A DNA stretch of 32,643 nucleotides from an uncultured Verrucomicrobiota bacterium (GTDB taxonomy: Bacteria; Verrucomicrobiota; Kiritimatiellia; SS1-B-03-39; UBA6053). The notes beneath the pieces are model-generated. The model was not told where the DNA came from. It saw only the letters and a program-made list of their open reading frames with translations, and did not search any database. A program made the position numbers and the translations under genes. Position 1 is the stretch's first letter. Every line of letters begins with the position of its first letter. The DNA is taken from positions 1-32,643 of the forward strand of contig CAKZLZ010000069.1 in NCBI GenBank assembly GCA_937127435.1, given 5' to 3'. Positions 1 to 7,852 of the stretch are shown here, piece by piece.

Positions 1-24
1 GGCCCCTGGCCGCTGGGGCGTCCT

Positions 25-66
25 TCCCTGGCCGTTCACGTGCCGGAACGGCACGGGCAGGCGGGC
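25..66 (+). repeat. Dispersed hairpin repeat, copy A
   Basis: A CCCTGGCCGT box at 26-35 is followed by a perfect hairpin, CGTGCCG (39-45), loop GAA, CGGCACG (49-55), and then a GGCAGGC box (56-62) that is repeated at 64-70. The same order (box, hairpin with a different stem sequence, GGCAGGC-like box) recurs at 12,957-12,989 in reverse and at 16,636-16,669. A second partial box, CCCTGGCCG, lies at 4-12. The element sits downstream of the minus-strand radical SAM gene, so it is non-coding as far as the window shows. A REP-like or 3'-end role is inference. Confidence 0.6.
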
Positions 67-76
67 AGGCGCGGAA

Positions 77-994
77 CTACGGCTTTTGAAAACAGAGCTC
101 CCCCTGAAACCATCCCCTTTTCTTCATCACAACTTCAAGTTGATGCAGAAACTCCCCTTTGCTGAATTCGGATTTAGGCGCGAGCCGGTTTTCGGAGTCG
201 GTGAACACCCGGAATAGAGGAAGTTCAGCCGGGATGCGGCGAATCAGCTGCATGACCAATTCCAGCCAGGCGGATTCGGGAAGCACCGGGAAAGGTTGCC
301 GTTTAAATTCTTCGCCCAACAAAGATCCTTCGAGCACATGCAGGTTATGAAGTTTCAAAGCCTGAACCGGCAAAGCCACGATTTCCTCCACTGTGGCAAA
401 CATGTCATCGGCCGATTCCCCGGGCAGCCCAAACAGCAAATGCGCGCAGCTTTGAAGTCCCGCATCCTGCAACTTAAAAATGGCTTCTTTGCTTTTGGCC
501 CAGCTGTGCTGACGGTTCATTCTTAACAAAGTCGCATCCTGCGCGGTTTGCAGGCCGAGTTCGACCCAAACCTCAAGTTGTTGATTCCATTCCCGCAATA
601 ATTCAAGCGTGGGCGGCGGTAAACAATCGGGTCGGGTGCCCAGACTGAGTGACACAAAATTCTGTTGCCCCAACAGAGGCTCGATCATGGCTTTTAAAGC
701 ATCTACCGAAGAAAAAGTCGCAGTGTAGGCCTGAATATATAGTTCGAGTTTCCCTTCCCCATAGCGCTCCCGCACAAAAGTGACGCCCCGTTCCAATTGG
801 GCCGCCGGCGAATCGACCCCCAAGGTCTGCCGGGCGCGACCGCCATCTTCGGCACAAAAGGTACAGCCCCCCATTTCTCCGGGTTTTTTGTGCGGGCATC
901 CCCAACCGGGATCAACCGGAACCCGATAAAGGGGTCCCCCCCATTTCCGAATCGCCCATTCCTTATGGCTTAACCACGGAAGCGGGGTTTTCAT
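77..994 (-). CDS. yhcC: TIGR01212-family (YhcC-like) radical SAM protein
   Basis: This is a 305-residue cytoplasmic radical SAM enzyme, the usual size for the YhcC family. The iron-sulfur cluster ligands are visible as C33, C44 and C47, in the C-x10-C-x2-C spacing used by YhcC and Elp3-type proteins instead of the classical CxxxCxxC. The segment GGCTFCAEDGG and the downstream SLGTRPDCLP, WVELGLQT and HLLFGLPGE segments are characteristic of the family. These proteins are thought to bind S-adenosylmethionine and a 4Fe-4S cluster; the physiological reaction of YhcC is not firmly established. The gene starts 12 bases after the stop of the upstream UDP-glucuronate decarboxylase gene on the same strand, so the two are probably cotranscribed, although no functional link is obvious. 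An AGGGA sequence lies about 8 bases before the ATG. The family call is secure; the exact function is not. Confidence 0.9.
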   Translation of the reverse strand: MKTPLPWLSHKEWAIRKWGGPLYRVPVDPGWGCPHKKPGEMGGCTFCAEDGGRARQTLGVDSPAAQLERGVTFVRERYGEGKLELYIQAYTATFSSVDALKAMIEPLLGQQNFVSLSLGTRPDCLPPPTLELLREWNQQLEVWVELGLQTAQDATLLRMNRQHSWAKSKEAIFKLQDAGLQSCAHLLFGLPGESADDMFATVEEIVALPVQALKLHNLHVLEGSLLGEEFKRQPFPVLPESAWLELVMQLIRRIPAELPLFRVFTDSENRLAPKSEFSKGEFLHQLEVVMKKRGWFQGELCFQKP

Positions 995-1006
995 TTTTTA
1001 TAATCC

Positions 1007-1945
1007 CTACACCTGGGTGCGGAAATAATCGATGGTGCGTTGCAGACCTTCGTCCAACTGCACTTTGGGCTCCCATCCGCCGAGTTTTTCCTGCGCCAGA
1101 CTGATATCAGGTTTGCGCTGCTTGGGATCGTCCTGGGGAAGATCCTGGAAAACCAGTTTGGAAGCGGAACCGGTGAACTGAATCACCTTTTCTGCCAGTT
1201 CGAGCATGGTGAATTCACCGGGGTTTCCAATGTTGACGGGTCCGGTAAAGCCTTTTTCGGTCTGCATCATGCGACGGAAGCCTTCGATCAAATCTTCCAT
1301 AAAACAGAAACTGCGGGTCTGGGAGCCGTCACCATAAATAGTAATGTCCTGTCCCTGCAGCGCCTGTACAATAAAGTTGGAAACCACGCGGCCGTCATGC
1401 GGATGCATCCGGGGTCCGTAAGTATTAAAAATCCGCACCACTTTGATGTCGACTTCATGCTCGCGCCAGTAGTCAAAAAACAGCGTTTCCGCGCAACGTT
1501 TACCTTCATCATAACAGCTGCGGATACCGATGGGATTTACTTTTCCCCAGTAAGACTCACTCTGCGGATGCACTTCGGGATCTCCGTACACTTCTGAGGT
1601 GGAGGCCTGCATGATCCGCGCGTGGGTCCGTTTGGCCAATCCCAGCATGTTGATCGCACCGTGAACCGAAGTTTTGGTGGTGTGCACCGGATTATATTGA
1701 TAGTGAACAGGGGAAGCCGGACAGGCTAAATTATAGATCTCATCCACTTCGCAAAAGTAGGAGTGACAGACATCATGGCGGACCAACTCAAAGTACGGAT
1801 TTCCAATCAAATGGGCAATATTTTGTTTTTGACCGGTGAAGAAGTTATCCATGCAGATGACATCATAGTCCTCGGACAACAATCGATCGCAAAGGTGACT
1901 TCCCAAAAATCCGGCACCGCCAGTAACTAAAGCTGATTTTTTCAT
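1007..1945 (-). CDS. uxs: UDP-glucuronate decarboxylase (UDP-xylose synthase), extended SDR family
   Basis: This 312-residue cytoplasmic enzyme converts UDP-glucuronate to UDP-xylose, a donor for surface polysaccharides. The NAD-binding glycine motif GGAGFLG is at residues 9-15. The SDR catalytic tyrosine and lysine are in YDEGK near residue 145, and the substrate-site segments [17 protein letters not shown] and FNTYGPRM match the UXS branch more closely than dTDP-glucose dehydratases or GalE. It ends 12 bases before the radical SAM gene and starts about 50 bases after the DUF1566 gene stop, all on the minus strand. No glycosyltransferase or UDP-glucose dehydrogenase lies nearby, so the polymer it serves cannot be read from this window. 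The only cell-surface polysaccharide gene here, the O-antigen ligase at 16,924, is distant. Confidence 0.93.
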   Translation of the reverse strand: MKKSALVTGGAGFLGSHLCDRLLSEDYDVICMDNFFTGQKQNIAHLIGNPYFELVRHDVCHSYFCEVDEIYNLACPASPVHYQYNPVHTTKTSVHGAINMLGLAKRTHARIMQASTSEVYGDPEVHPQSESYWGKVNPIGIRSCYDEGKRCAETLFFDYWREHEVDIKVVRIFNTYGPRMHPHDGRVVSNFIVQALQGQDITIYGDGSQTRSFCFMEDLIEGFRRMMQTEKGFTGPVNIGNPGEFTMLELAEKVIQFTGSASKLVFQDLPQDDPKQRKPDISLAQEKLGGWEPKVQLDEGLQRTIDYFRTQV

Positions 1946-1996
1946 GCTATTGCGCTATCCTTTTAAAGTGCGGTTGTCATTAAAAACATGATTTTT

Positions 1997-3370
1997 TCAT
2001 TTGGGCGGACCCGTAGGGGCTTCGTCTGCGGAAATGACCCCGTCTTTGTTTTTGTCGAAACGCTCAAAATGAACAGCCGGGCCCTTAAATTCGCTACGGG
2101 TTACCTTTCCATCTCCATCCTGGTCTTCTCTTCCCATAAATCCACCCGGCAGGGATGCTTGTGCTTTCTCAATTTCAGGCGACGACTTCACCAGTGATAC
2201 ATCACCTCCCCGGACGAGGCGCACCATGTTTTTAATCCGGATGGCATCCCCCTGTGGCCCATGTCCGCTTGCATAGACCGACGGATCTCCCGTTTTTGGA
2301 TCACTGCGCTGACATCCTGCACCGTGAATGTCCACCCACCGGTTCCGCATAAACCCCAGTGCGCGTCCAAAAGCAATATAAACGGCAGACGACGCCCTGC
2401 CGATACCGCAATGCGAAGTGCCCGTCCAATAATGGGCAAAATCCTTGTATCCCGCTTCATTCACAATCGCGGTCGCATCGAAAACAGGGTCGATGACCGC
2501 TGAATCACTGGTGTCCGGAGAACGGGAATAGTCAACCAGACTCTGTAATTCCTTGGCATTGGGCAAGCGCCAGTCCGTGTGGCCCGCGAGTTCAAATGTT
2601 TCCGCATAGGCCAGGGCCGTCGGCCAGTCCATGGTTTCGACACTGTCGGCTTTCATCCAAGTGAGACCGGTCGCTTTATCGAGGATGGTCCCGTCCCCGT
2701 TGTCCATAAACTGATTTTTTCCGTAGGCCGGATTTCCACGGACATAGTGGACATAAAAGGTACTCAATCCCCGGGGTCCATAGCCAATGGGATATCCTTT
2801 AATACGTCCATCGGCAAAATTCACCCCGAACATTCGTTGAAAAGCGGGCTGTTTTTCATCGGCAACATAAAGAGTGGAGGTCGCATACTGTGCATCAATG
2901 ATCCTTTCCCCCTTTGCCGCCTGGCCGTAGGTAAAGGTAAAGACCCTGGTATCAATAAAAGGTGTGAGCCCCTTATCACTTATGCTCATCGGATTCGGAT
3001 CGGTCCCGTTGAACTGAATCAGCGAATACAATTCTTTGACCGTCGGTAAGCGCCAATCGCTATAACCACCCGTGCGGCAGGCCGCCGCGTCCGCGACCGC
3101 CTGGTTGTAGGTTTTCTTCGGGCCGGGGTCACGGGTCCACATCAGCCCCGTCACCTGATCGGATACGGTGCCGTCGCCATTGACTTTATATTCAGGCGGA
3201 TTGTGGAGAAACTGCGCATCCTGGCCGTAATAGATTTTTCCGCTCCGGGGGAATTCAATGACGCTGCGCGCATCATAGGTATGTTCCTGTGCGGTGTCGA
3301 CTACCGGATAAGTGACCGCCATGGACGTAGCCGGGACAAGCAGAGCGGAAAGTATGTAGCTTTTCTTCAT
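1997..3370 (-). CDS. Exported protein with two DUF1566 domains and a C-terminal EF-hand pair
   Basis: A 457-residue protein with a short N-terminal signal peptide (MKKSYILSALLVPATSMA), so probably periplasmic or cell-surface. Two related DUF1566 (Lcl C-terminal-like) domains are visible, at about residues 60-125 and 215-330. Each contains a D-x-x-TGL-x-W start and a conserved DWRLP-x-x-KEL-x-SL motif. Near the C-terminus are two calcium-binding EF-hand loops, DQDGDGKVTRSEF and DKNKDGVISADEA, at about residues 418-450. DUF1566 has no established catalytic role and is often found in secreted or adhesion-like proteins; a calcium-stabilised surface protein is inference. It is divergent from the DUF4038 gene across about 100 bases. 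The fusion of DUF1566 with paired EF-hands is worth noting. Confidence 0.85.
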   Translation of the reverse strand: MKKSYILSALLVPATSMAVTYPVVDTAQEHTYDARSVIEFPRSGKIYYGQDAQFLHNPPEYKVNGDGTVSDQVTGLMWTRDPGPKKTYNQAVADAAACRTGGYSDWRLPTVKELYSLIQFNGTDPNPMSISDKGLTPFIDTRVFTFTYGQAAKGERIIDAQYATSTLYVADEKQPAFQRMFGVNFADGRIKGYPIGYGPRGLSTFYVHYVRGNPAYGKNQFMDNGDGTILDKATGLTWMKADSVETMDWPTALAYAETFELAGHTDWRLPNAKELQSLVDYSRSPDTSDSAVIDPVFDATAIVNEAGYKDFAHYWTGTSHCGIGRASSAVYIAFGRALGFMRNRWVDIHGAGCQRSDPKTGDPSVYASGHGPQGDAIRIKNMVRLVRGGDVSLVKSSPEIEKAQASLPGGFMGREDQDGDGKVTRSEFKGPAVHFERFDKNKDGVISADEAPTGPPK

Positions 3371-3473
3371 GAGACTTCTTTGATTTTAAGGTTCAAAAGC
3401 TACTACGTAAAAGGCATAAAGATATTGCAAACAAATCGCATTATTCTCGATAGATGGTGTAAAGATCACGGTT

Positions 3474-5009
3474 ATGACGACATTCCCCACCCAAAAAGGT
3501 CAGCAAGGACATGTGCTCGAATGGCGCTTCCAGTCTGCGGAAACCTACGCAAACCCCTATTTTGAGCTTTCGGTTTGGGTCCTTTTTCAACTTGAATCCG
3601 GAAGAAAAGTTAAACGTCCCGCTTTCTGGGACGGCGGACGTACCTGGCGGATCCGGTTTGCCATTCCCGAAGCTTCAGGAACCATAAAATGGGAAAGCTT
3701 TTCAGATGTTGAGGACCCGGGACTGACAGGCAACCGGGGGAAAATCGAATGTACGGGTCCGGGAAATCCGGGCCTGCTCTCGATGTCGAAAGGGAAAAGA
3801 AACATCCTGGATGGCGAGGGCCGGGGAAAACTTTTGGTCGTGGATACCGCCTGGGCCCTTCCCTGGCGGGCCACGGAAGAAATGTGCAAAACCTATGCAG
3901 AAGACCGCAGGCAAAAGGGCTTTAATGCCGTGCTGTTGATGACCGTACAGCCGGATATGAAGGCGGAAGGGCCGCAGGACAGATCGTCGGATGGCGGATT
4001 TGACCGCGGGTTTAAAGATTTGTCCCAGGGTACCATCCGACAGTTACGCCCGGCCTACTTTAAAACCTTTGACCGTCTGGTCCGCATCCTCCTGGCAGAA
4101 GGGATCACCCCCATCTATCAACCCGTATTTCACGGCTACGGATGGAAAGGGCTTTCGGTCGCGGGACAGGCAATGGACGAACAGGACTACTGCCGCTATT
4201 GCCGGTATTTAGTAGCGCGTTACGGCGCCTGGCCGGCCATCTATCTGGTCGGAGCGGACGGGAACGGCAAAGAGCCGGGGGTTCGACAAGCGGGGCGGGA
4301 AATTGAAGAATGGGACTGCTATCAACAACCCACCGGTCTGCATTACCATCCCATGTCCGCCTCCAAACAATGGCAGGCAGACCGCTGGCTCGATTTTCAA
4401 TGCTGCCAAACCGGACATAAAGGAGAACACCGGCCTGAGCGGGTGGCAGACATGCGGCGGAACCGTCCCGCCAAAGGCGTTGCCAACGGGGAACCGACTT
4501 ATGAGTGCATGAGCGACGCTGAAAACGCGGCCGGATGGTGGCAGGGACATGAAGCCTGGCTCAATTTTATGGCGGGAGGAACCCTGGGGGTTTTTTATGG
4601 TGCGGGAAGTTTGTGGAACTGGTTGTACCGGCCCGAAGAGCCCGGACATCAAAACTGGTGCATCGCCCCCCGAGCCGGATGGCGCGAAGCTTTGGATTTT
4701 GAGGGCTCCCGCTACCCCGGCATCCTGGGGAAAATTGTTTCCCGATATGATTTTGTCGACTTGGCGCCCCAAGTGGAATGGACCATAGGGAACCGCTGCC
4801 TGGGTACCCCCCATCGCTTTGCCTTGGTGTATTTGGAAAAGGATGAAGACTTCGTCATCATCAGCAAACAGGTTCCGGAAAACTATCGGGTCTATTGCGC
4901 CAAAACGGGGGAGACCCTGGCCGAAGGCACCCGGGACAGCGGCCAGGCCTTCTGCCCGATCTCCATTCCCAAAGGCAAAGCCCCTCTCGCGGTCGCCTTT
5001 TTTAAATAA
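3474..5009 (+). CDS. DUF5060 + DUF4038 apiosidase-like glycoside hydrolase-family protein
   Basis: A 511-residue protein. The first 90 residues form a beta-rich DUF5060-like domain with the motif NPYFELSVWVLF and the segment AFWDGGRTWRIRF. The central part, about residues 105-400, resembles the DUF4038 TIM barrel of apiosidase-like hydrolases, with DTAWALPWRAT, RRQKGFNAVLLM, GITPIYQPVF and PAIYLVGADGN. The last 80 residues resemble the collagen-binding-like C-terminal domain found in this family. Members act on plant or algal glycans, but the substrate cannot be told from sequence. No signal peptide is visible at the N-terminus, which is unusual beside so many exported proteins; either the protein is cytoplasmic or the true start has been missed. 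The ATG at 3474 has no clear Shine-Dalgarno sequence. Confidence 0.82.
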   Translation: MTTFPTQKGQQGHVLEWRFQSAETYANPYFELSVWVLFQLESGRKVKRPAFWDGGRTWRIRFAIPEASGTIKWESFSDVEDPGLTGNRGKIECTGPGNPGLLSMSKGKRNILDGEGRGKLLVVDTAWALPWRATEEMCKTYAEDRRQKGFNAVLLMTVQPDMKAEGPQDRSSDGGFDRGFKDLSQGTIRQLRPAYFKTFDRLVRILLAEGITPIYQPVFHGYGWKGLSVAGQAMDEQDYCRYCRYLVARYGAWPAIYLVGADGNGKEPGVRQAGREIEEWDCYQQPTGLHYHPMSASKQWQADRWLDFQCCQTGHKGEHRPERVADMRRNRPAKGVANGEPTYECMSDAENAAGWWQGHEAWLNFMAGGTLGVFYGAGSLWNWLYRPEEPGHQNWCIAPRAGWREALDFEGSRYPGILGKIVSRYDFVDLAPQVEWTIGNRCLGTPHRFALVYLEKDEDFVIISKQVPENYRVYCAKTGETLAEGTRDSGQAFCPISIPKGKAPLAVAFFK

Positions 5010-5034
5010 CCTTGCGCAGATAAATCTTAATAAT

Positions 5035-5063
5035 TTGACACCCGCTTAAAGTATCACACAATA
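5035..5063 (+). promoter_or_regulatory. Predicted sigma-70-type promoter for the phosphoesterase gene
   Basis: A perfect TTGACA at 5035-5040 is followed after 17 bases by ACAATA (5058-5063), a weak -10. It lies about 30 bases before the ATG at 5096, between same-strand genes, so the phosphoesterase probably has its own start site. The -10 is poor, hence moderate confidence. Confidence 0.4.
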
Positions 5064-5095
5064 TCTACACCCCTCCCTTCCCACCCCGGACCCCC

Positions 5096-6703
5096 ATGAT
5101 CCCCAAAACCTTCTCCATTTTTTTCCTCGCCGTTTCAACCCTGATGCAGGCCGGCGCTCCCCAACATTTGGTTTTTACCTACATGGGAGATCCTTCCACC
5201 AGCCTGACCGCAAACTGGCAGTGGATCGGTGAAGAGCGGGGAGACGAAGCCTTGGTGCAATATGACATCGTGTCCCGTGCGGACAATCCGGATGCGTACG
5301 CGTCGGAAGCAATGGGAACAGTATTTGCGATACCGGGTCTGAAAGACCGGGTGATGGCAAGGGTGCAACTCCATAATCTCAAACCGGACACCACCTACTA
5401 TCTCCGGGTCGGACAAGCGGGAAAAGAATTTTCAAAAGAAGTCAAAGTGCGCACCATCCCCGCGGATGATCAACCTCTCTGCTTTGTAACCGGAGGGGAC
5501 ATGGGGACCAGTCAGGATGTCCGGACCTTGTTAAAACATGCTGCGAGTTACAATCCTCAGTTTTCCGCCGTCGGTGGTGACATTGCTTATGCCAACGGAA
5601 AACTCGACAGCGTGGGCGATTGGGATACCTGGCTGACCTACTACACGGAAGAGATGGTCACTGCCGACGGCTACACCATTCCGCTATTGCTTGCCGTGGG
5701 CAACCACGAAGTCCGCGGAGGATTTGAAAAAACCACAAGCGAAGCCCCCTTCTTTTTTGGCTTTTTTGGACAGGATCCAGACCAGAGTTTTTTCAAAAGA
5801 ACCTTTGGCTCCAATCTGGTACTGTTTGCTTTAGACAGCGGTCACACCACCTCCCACGATTCTCAAGTGGACTGGCTGAACCGGGAACTGACCGCCTCCA
5901 AAGACATCCGTTACAAAGCCGCAATTTATCACGTGCCCCTCTACCCCAGCCATCGTGATTTCATGGGATATTATTCGCGTCTCGGCCGCCAACATTGGGA
6001 ATCGGTATTTGACGCCCACGGCCTGACCGTCGCATTTGAAAATCACGATCACACTTTCAAGCGCAGTCACTTTATGAAGGGTGGAAAAAAGGTCGCCGAA
6101 GGCGAAGGCACGCTTTACCTGGGCGATGGTTGCTGGGGAAGATCCGCACGCACCATTTCATTGGAAACCCCTTGGTACCTGGAAAAGCAGGGCGCCATTA
6201 AACATTTCTGGGTGGTCGACGTCGCCCCGGATCACATGACCTACCGGGCCGTCGACATCGAAAACCGGGTCTTTGACATTTATCCGGGAAGCGAAGCGGA
6301 AATCGAAAGCGCCAGTAAAATTTTGGCCTCCATTCCCAGCACCTATAAAATTCCGGATGACATCCTCCTCTCCGATCTGGACCTTCGTCAGACGGAGAAC
6401 TGGAAAGGCGGGAAACTTGAAACCAAGATCAGCAACCCTTTCGATCACCCGGTGGAAATCTGGTTTCAGGCTTATTCCCATCAGAATCTATTGACCGCCA
6501 AAGGATTGCCTGATTTCCCACTAAAATTGGCCCCGGGTGAAGACCGGGTTTTGTCCATTGAGTGGTCACCCAAAGAAGGAGATGCCGTCTTGGTCGAAAA
6601 CGTCGGCCTCTCTTTCAATGTGCAGGCGAAAGTCCACGACCCCAAACTTGAAGAACCCGTTCTGTTTGCAGGAAAAATTTCGGTAAAGATTCTTAAGCCT
6701 TAA
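5096..6703 (+). CDS. Exported purple acid phosphatase-like metallophosphoesterase
   Basis: A 535-residue protein beginning with a signal peptide (MIPKTFSIFFLAVSTLMQAG). Residues of about 23-120 form the fibronectin-like purple acid phosphatase N-terminal domain, ending in LKPDTTYYLRVG. The calcineurin-like catalytic domain follows with its metal-binding blocks in order: GGDMG (about 133), GGDIAYANG (about 159), GNHEV (about 201), YHVPLY (about 277) and FENHDHTFKR (about 314). The last block has Asn where most relatives have Gly (GHxH), but both histidines remain. A further beta domain fills residues of about 430-535. Enzymes of this family hydrolyse phosphomonoesters or diesters in the periplasm, using two metal ions. 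The gene is convergent with the zinc-finger protein gene, 21 bases away. Confidence 0.9.
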   Translation: MIPKTFSIFFLAVSTLMQAGAPQHLVFTYMGDPSTSLTANWQWIGEERGDEALVQYDIVSRADNPDAYASEAMGTVFAIPGLKDRVMARVQLHNLKPDTTYYLRVGQAGKEFSKEVKVRTIPADDQPLCFVTGGDMGTSQDVRTLLKHAASYNPQFSAVGGDIAYANGKLDSVGDWDTWLTYYTEEMVTADGYTIPLLLAVGNHEVRGGFEKTTSEAPFFFGFFGQDPDQSFFKRTFGSNLVLFALDSGHTTSHDSQVDWLNRELTASKDIRYKAAIYHVPLYPSHRDFMGYYSRLGRQHWESVFDAHGLTVAFENHDHTFKRSHFMKGGKKVAEGEGTLYLGDGCWGRSARTISLETPWYLEKQGAIKHFWVVDVAPDHMTYRAVDIENRVFDIYPGSEAEIESASKILASIPSTYKIPDDILLSDLDLRQTENWKGGKLETKISNPFDHPVEIWFQAYSHQNLLTAKGLPDFPLKLAPGEDRVLSIEWSPKEGDAVLVENVGLSFNVQAKVHDPKLEEPVLFAGKISVKILKP

Positions 6704-6724
6704 AAAATATTCCGGGGTTGGATT

Positions 6725-7648
6725 TCAACGCTTCGTGACCTTTACCTTAAAGCTTTCGATTTGTTGTTGAACAGAAGGTTTCAAGGTCGTCCGGCCCGTA
6801 CAGGTTGAAGTGGCGCCCGCTTTGACTTGAAACCCGAAGTCCTGGTCAGACCCGATGTCGAAACCTTCCGCATCGTAAAAAACAAACTCAACATCGAAAG
6901 TAAGATCTTCATGCCGGTTGTTCACCACATCACATTTCCAGGAAATTTCGGTGAGGTCCGCATCGCTTGAAACCACCCTCCAGCCAGAATTCAGTACCGA
7001 GAATGGACCCGGAGCATTTACAGGGGAGGCTTCATTTTCACCTTCAGCCGCCCTTTTATATGCCGCCAATAATTTCCCATACAATTCTTTCGCCCGTTCC
7101 TGTGAATACTTTTTCCCGGACGACTTACAGGTATGACAGGATTTAAGAATACGGCCTGCGCCCCGACAGGATGCACAGGCTTTCCTACCCGGTGAAATGG
7201 AAGGCCGGGTGCCTGAACCTTTACAGGTCGGGCACAGCACTTTTATCGTTCCCTTGCCCGAACATTTGTCACAATCGGGGTGGACCGCTTCAAAAATAAT
7301 TTCACTGTTGGATGATGGATAATGTTTATCCACGTACTTTAAAATCTGTTCACCCTTCACCTTATTGCCAATCGTCATTTGACCGAGCGAATACAGGTTC
7401 ATCATATCCGGAAGTTGATCCCAATCTCTGGGCGTCTGTTTTATTTGCTTTTCCATTTGCGCCAAAATGAAAGCATGTTCTGAAACCGGGGTTTCATCCA
7501 AAGACAAAAGGATGTCGTGAAAAATAATCGCCGGGTCCGTGGTCAAGGCAATGGGCGTTTCTGCCAGGTCCGCTTCTGCCCCGAGCGCAGGCAACATCAG
7601 CCTGAACAGAAGCAGTGCGTAAAAAGGATATTTTGTCATCTTTCTCAT
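6725..7648 (-). CDS. Exported protein with a DnaJ-type CxxCxGxG zinc-finger domain, no J domain
   Basis: A 307-residue protein with a hydrophobic N-terminus ending near ALGAEA, read as a signal peptide. Residues of about 125-178 hold four cysteine motifs in the DnaJ central-domain order: CDKCSGKG, CPTCKGSG, CASCRGAG and CHTCKSSG. In DnaJ these bind two zinc ions and help hold unfolded substrates; here there is no J domain and the protein is predicted to be exported. The part before the motifs is helical and contains repeat-like helices. The C-terminal part, about residues 210-305, looks like a FxLYD-type beta domain (CDVVNNRHEDLTFDVEFVFYD). A thiol-disulfide or envelope chaperone role is inference. 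The last two motifs vary slightly (SSG for GSG). Confidence 0.75.
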   Translation of the reverse strand: MRKMTKYPFYALLLFRLMLPALGAEADLAETPIALTTDPAIIFHDILLSLDETPVSEHAFILAQMEKQIKQTPRDWDQLPDMMNLYSLGQMTIGNKVKGEQILKYVDKHYPSSNSEIIFEAVHPDCDKCSGKGTIKVLCPTCKGSGTRPSISPGRKACASCRGAGRILKSCHTCKSSGKKYSQERAKELYGKLLAAYKRAAEGENEASPVNAPGPFSVLNSGWRVVSSDADLTEISWKCDVVNNRHEDLTFDVEFVFYDAEGFDIGSDQDFGFQVKAGATSTCTGRTTLKPSVQQQIESFKVKVTKR

Positions 7649-7852
7649 TCAAACAGAAGAGCACCACAATCGCAGAAAAAATTCAACAGCATTAAAGGTC
7701 TCAGCCAGCGCGATCCCATTTTTCAATCCATCCACGGGTATGTTGCCGGGCATAAATACTATTGACTCTCACCGGGAGGTCGTCAGGAAATTTACCCTCC
7801 CCCTCTTTTGGCATTTTGACAAAACCCACCCGCGACTACAGGAACAGCCCCC

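Noticed and set aside
4209..4814. Long minus-strand open frame of 201 codons inside the DUF4038 gene
   Set aside because: It lies antisense to a clear protein family and its translation shows no domain; a shadow frame.
7762..7821. TTGACT at 7,762 and TTGACA at 7,816 as promoters of the FAD oxidoreductase
   Set aside because: Neither has an acceptable -10 at 16-18 bases.
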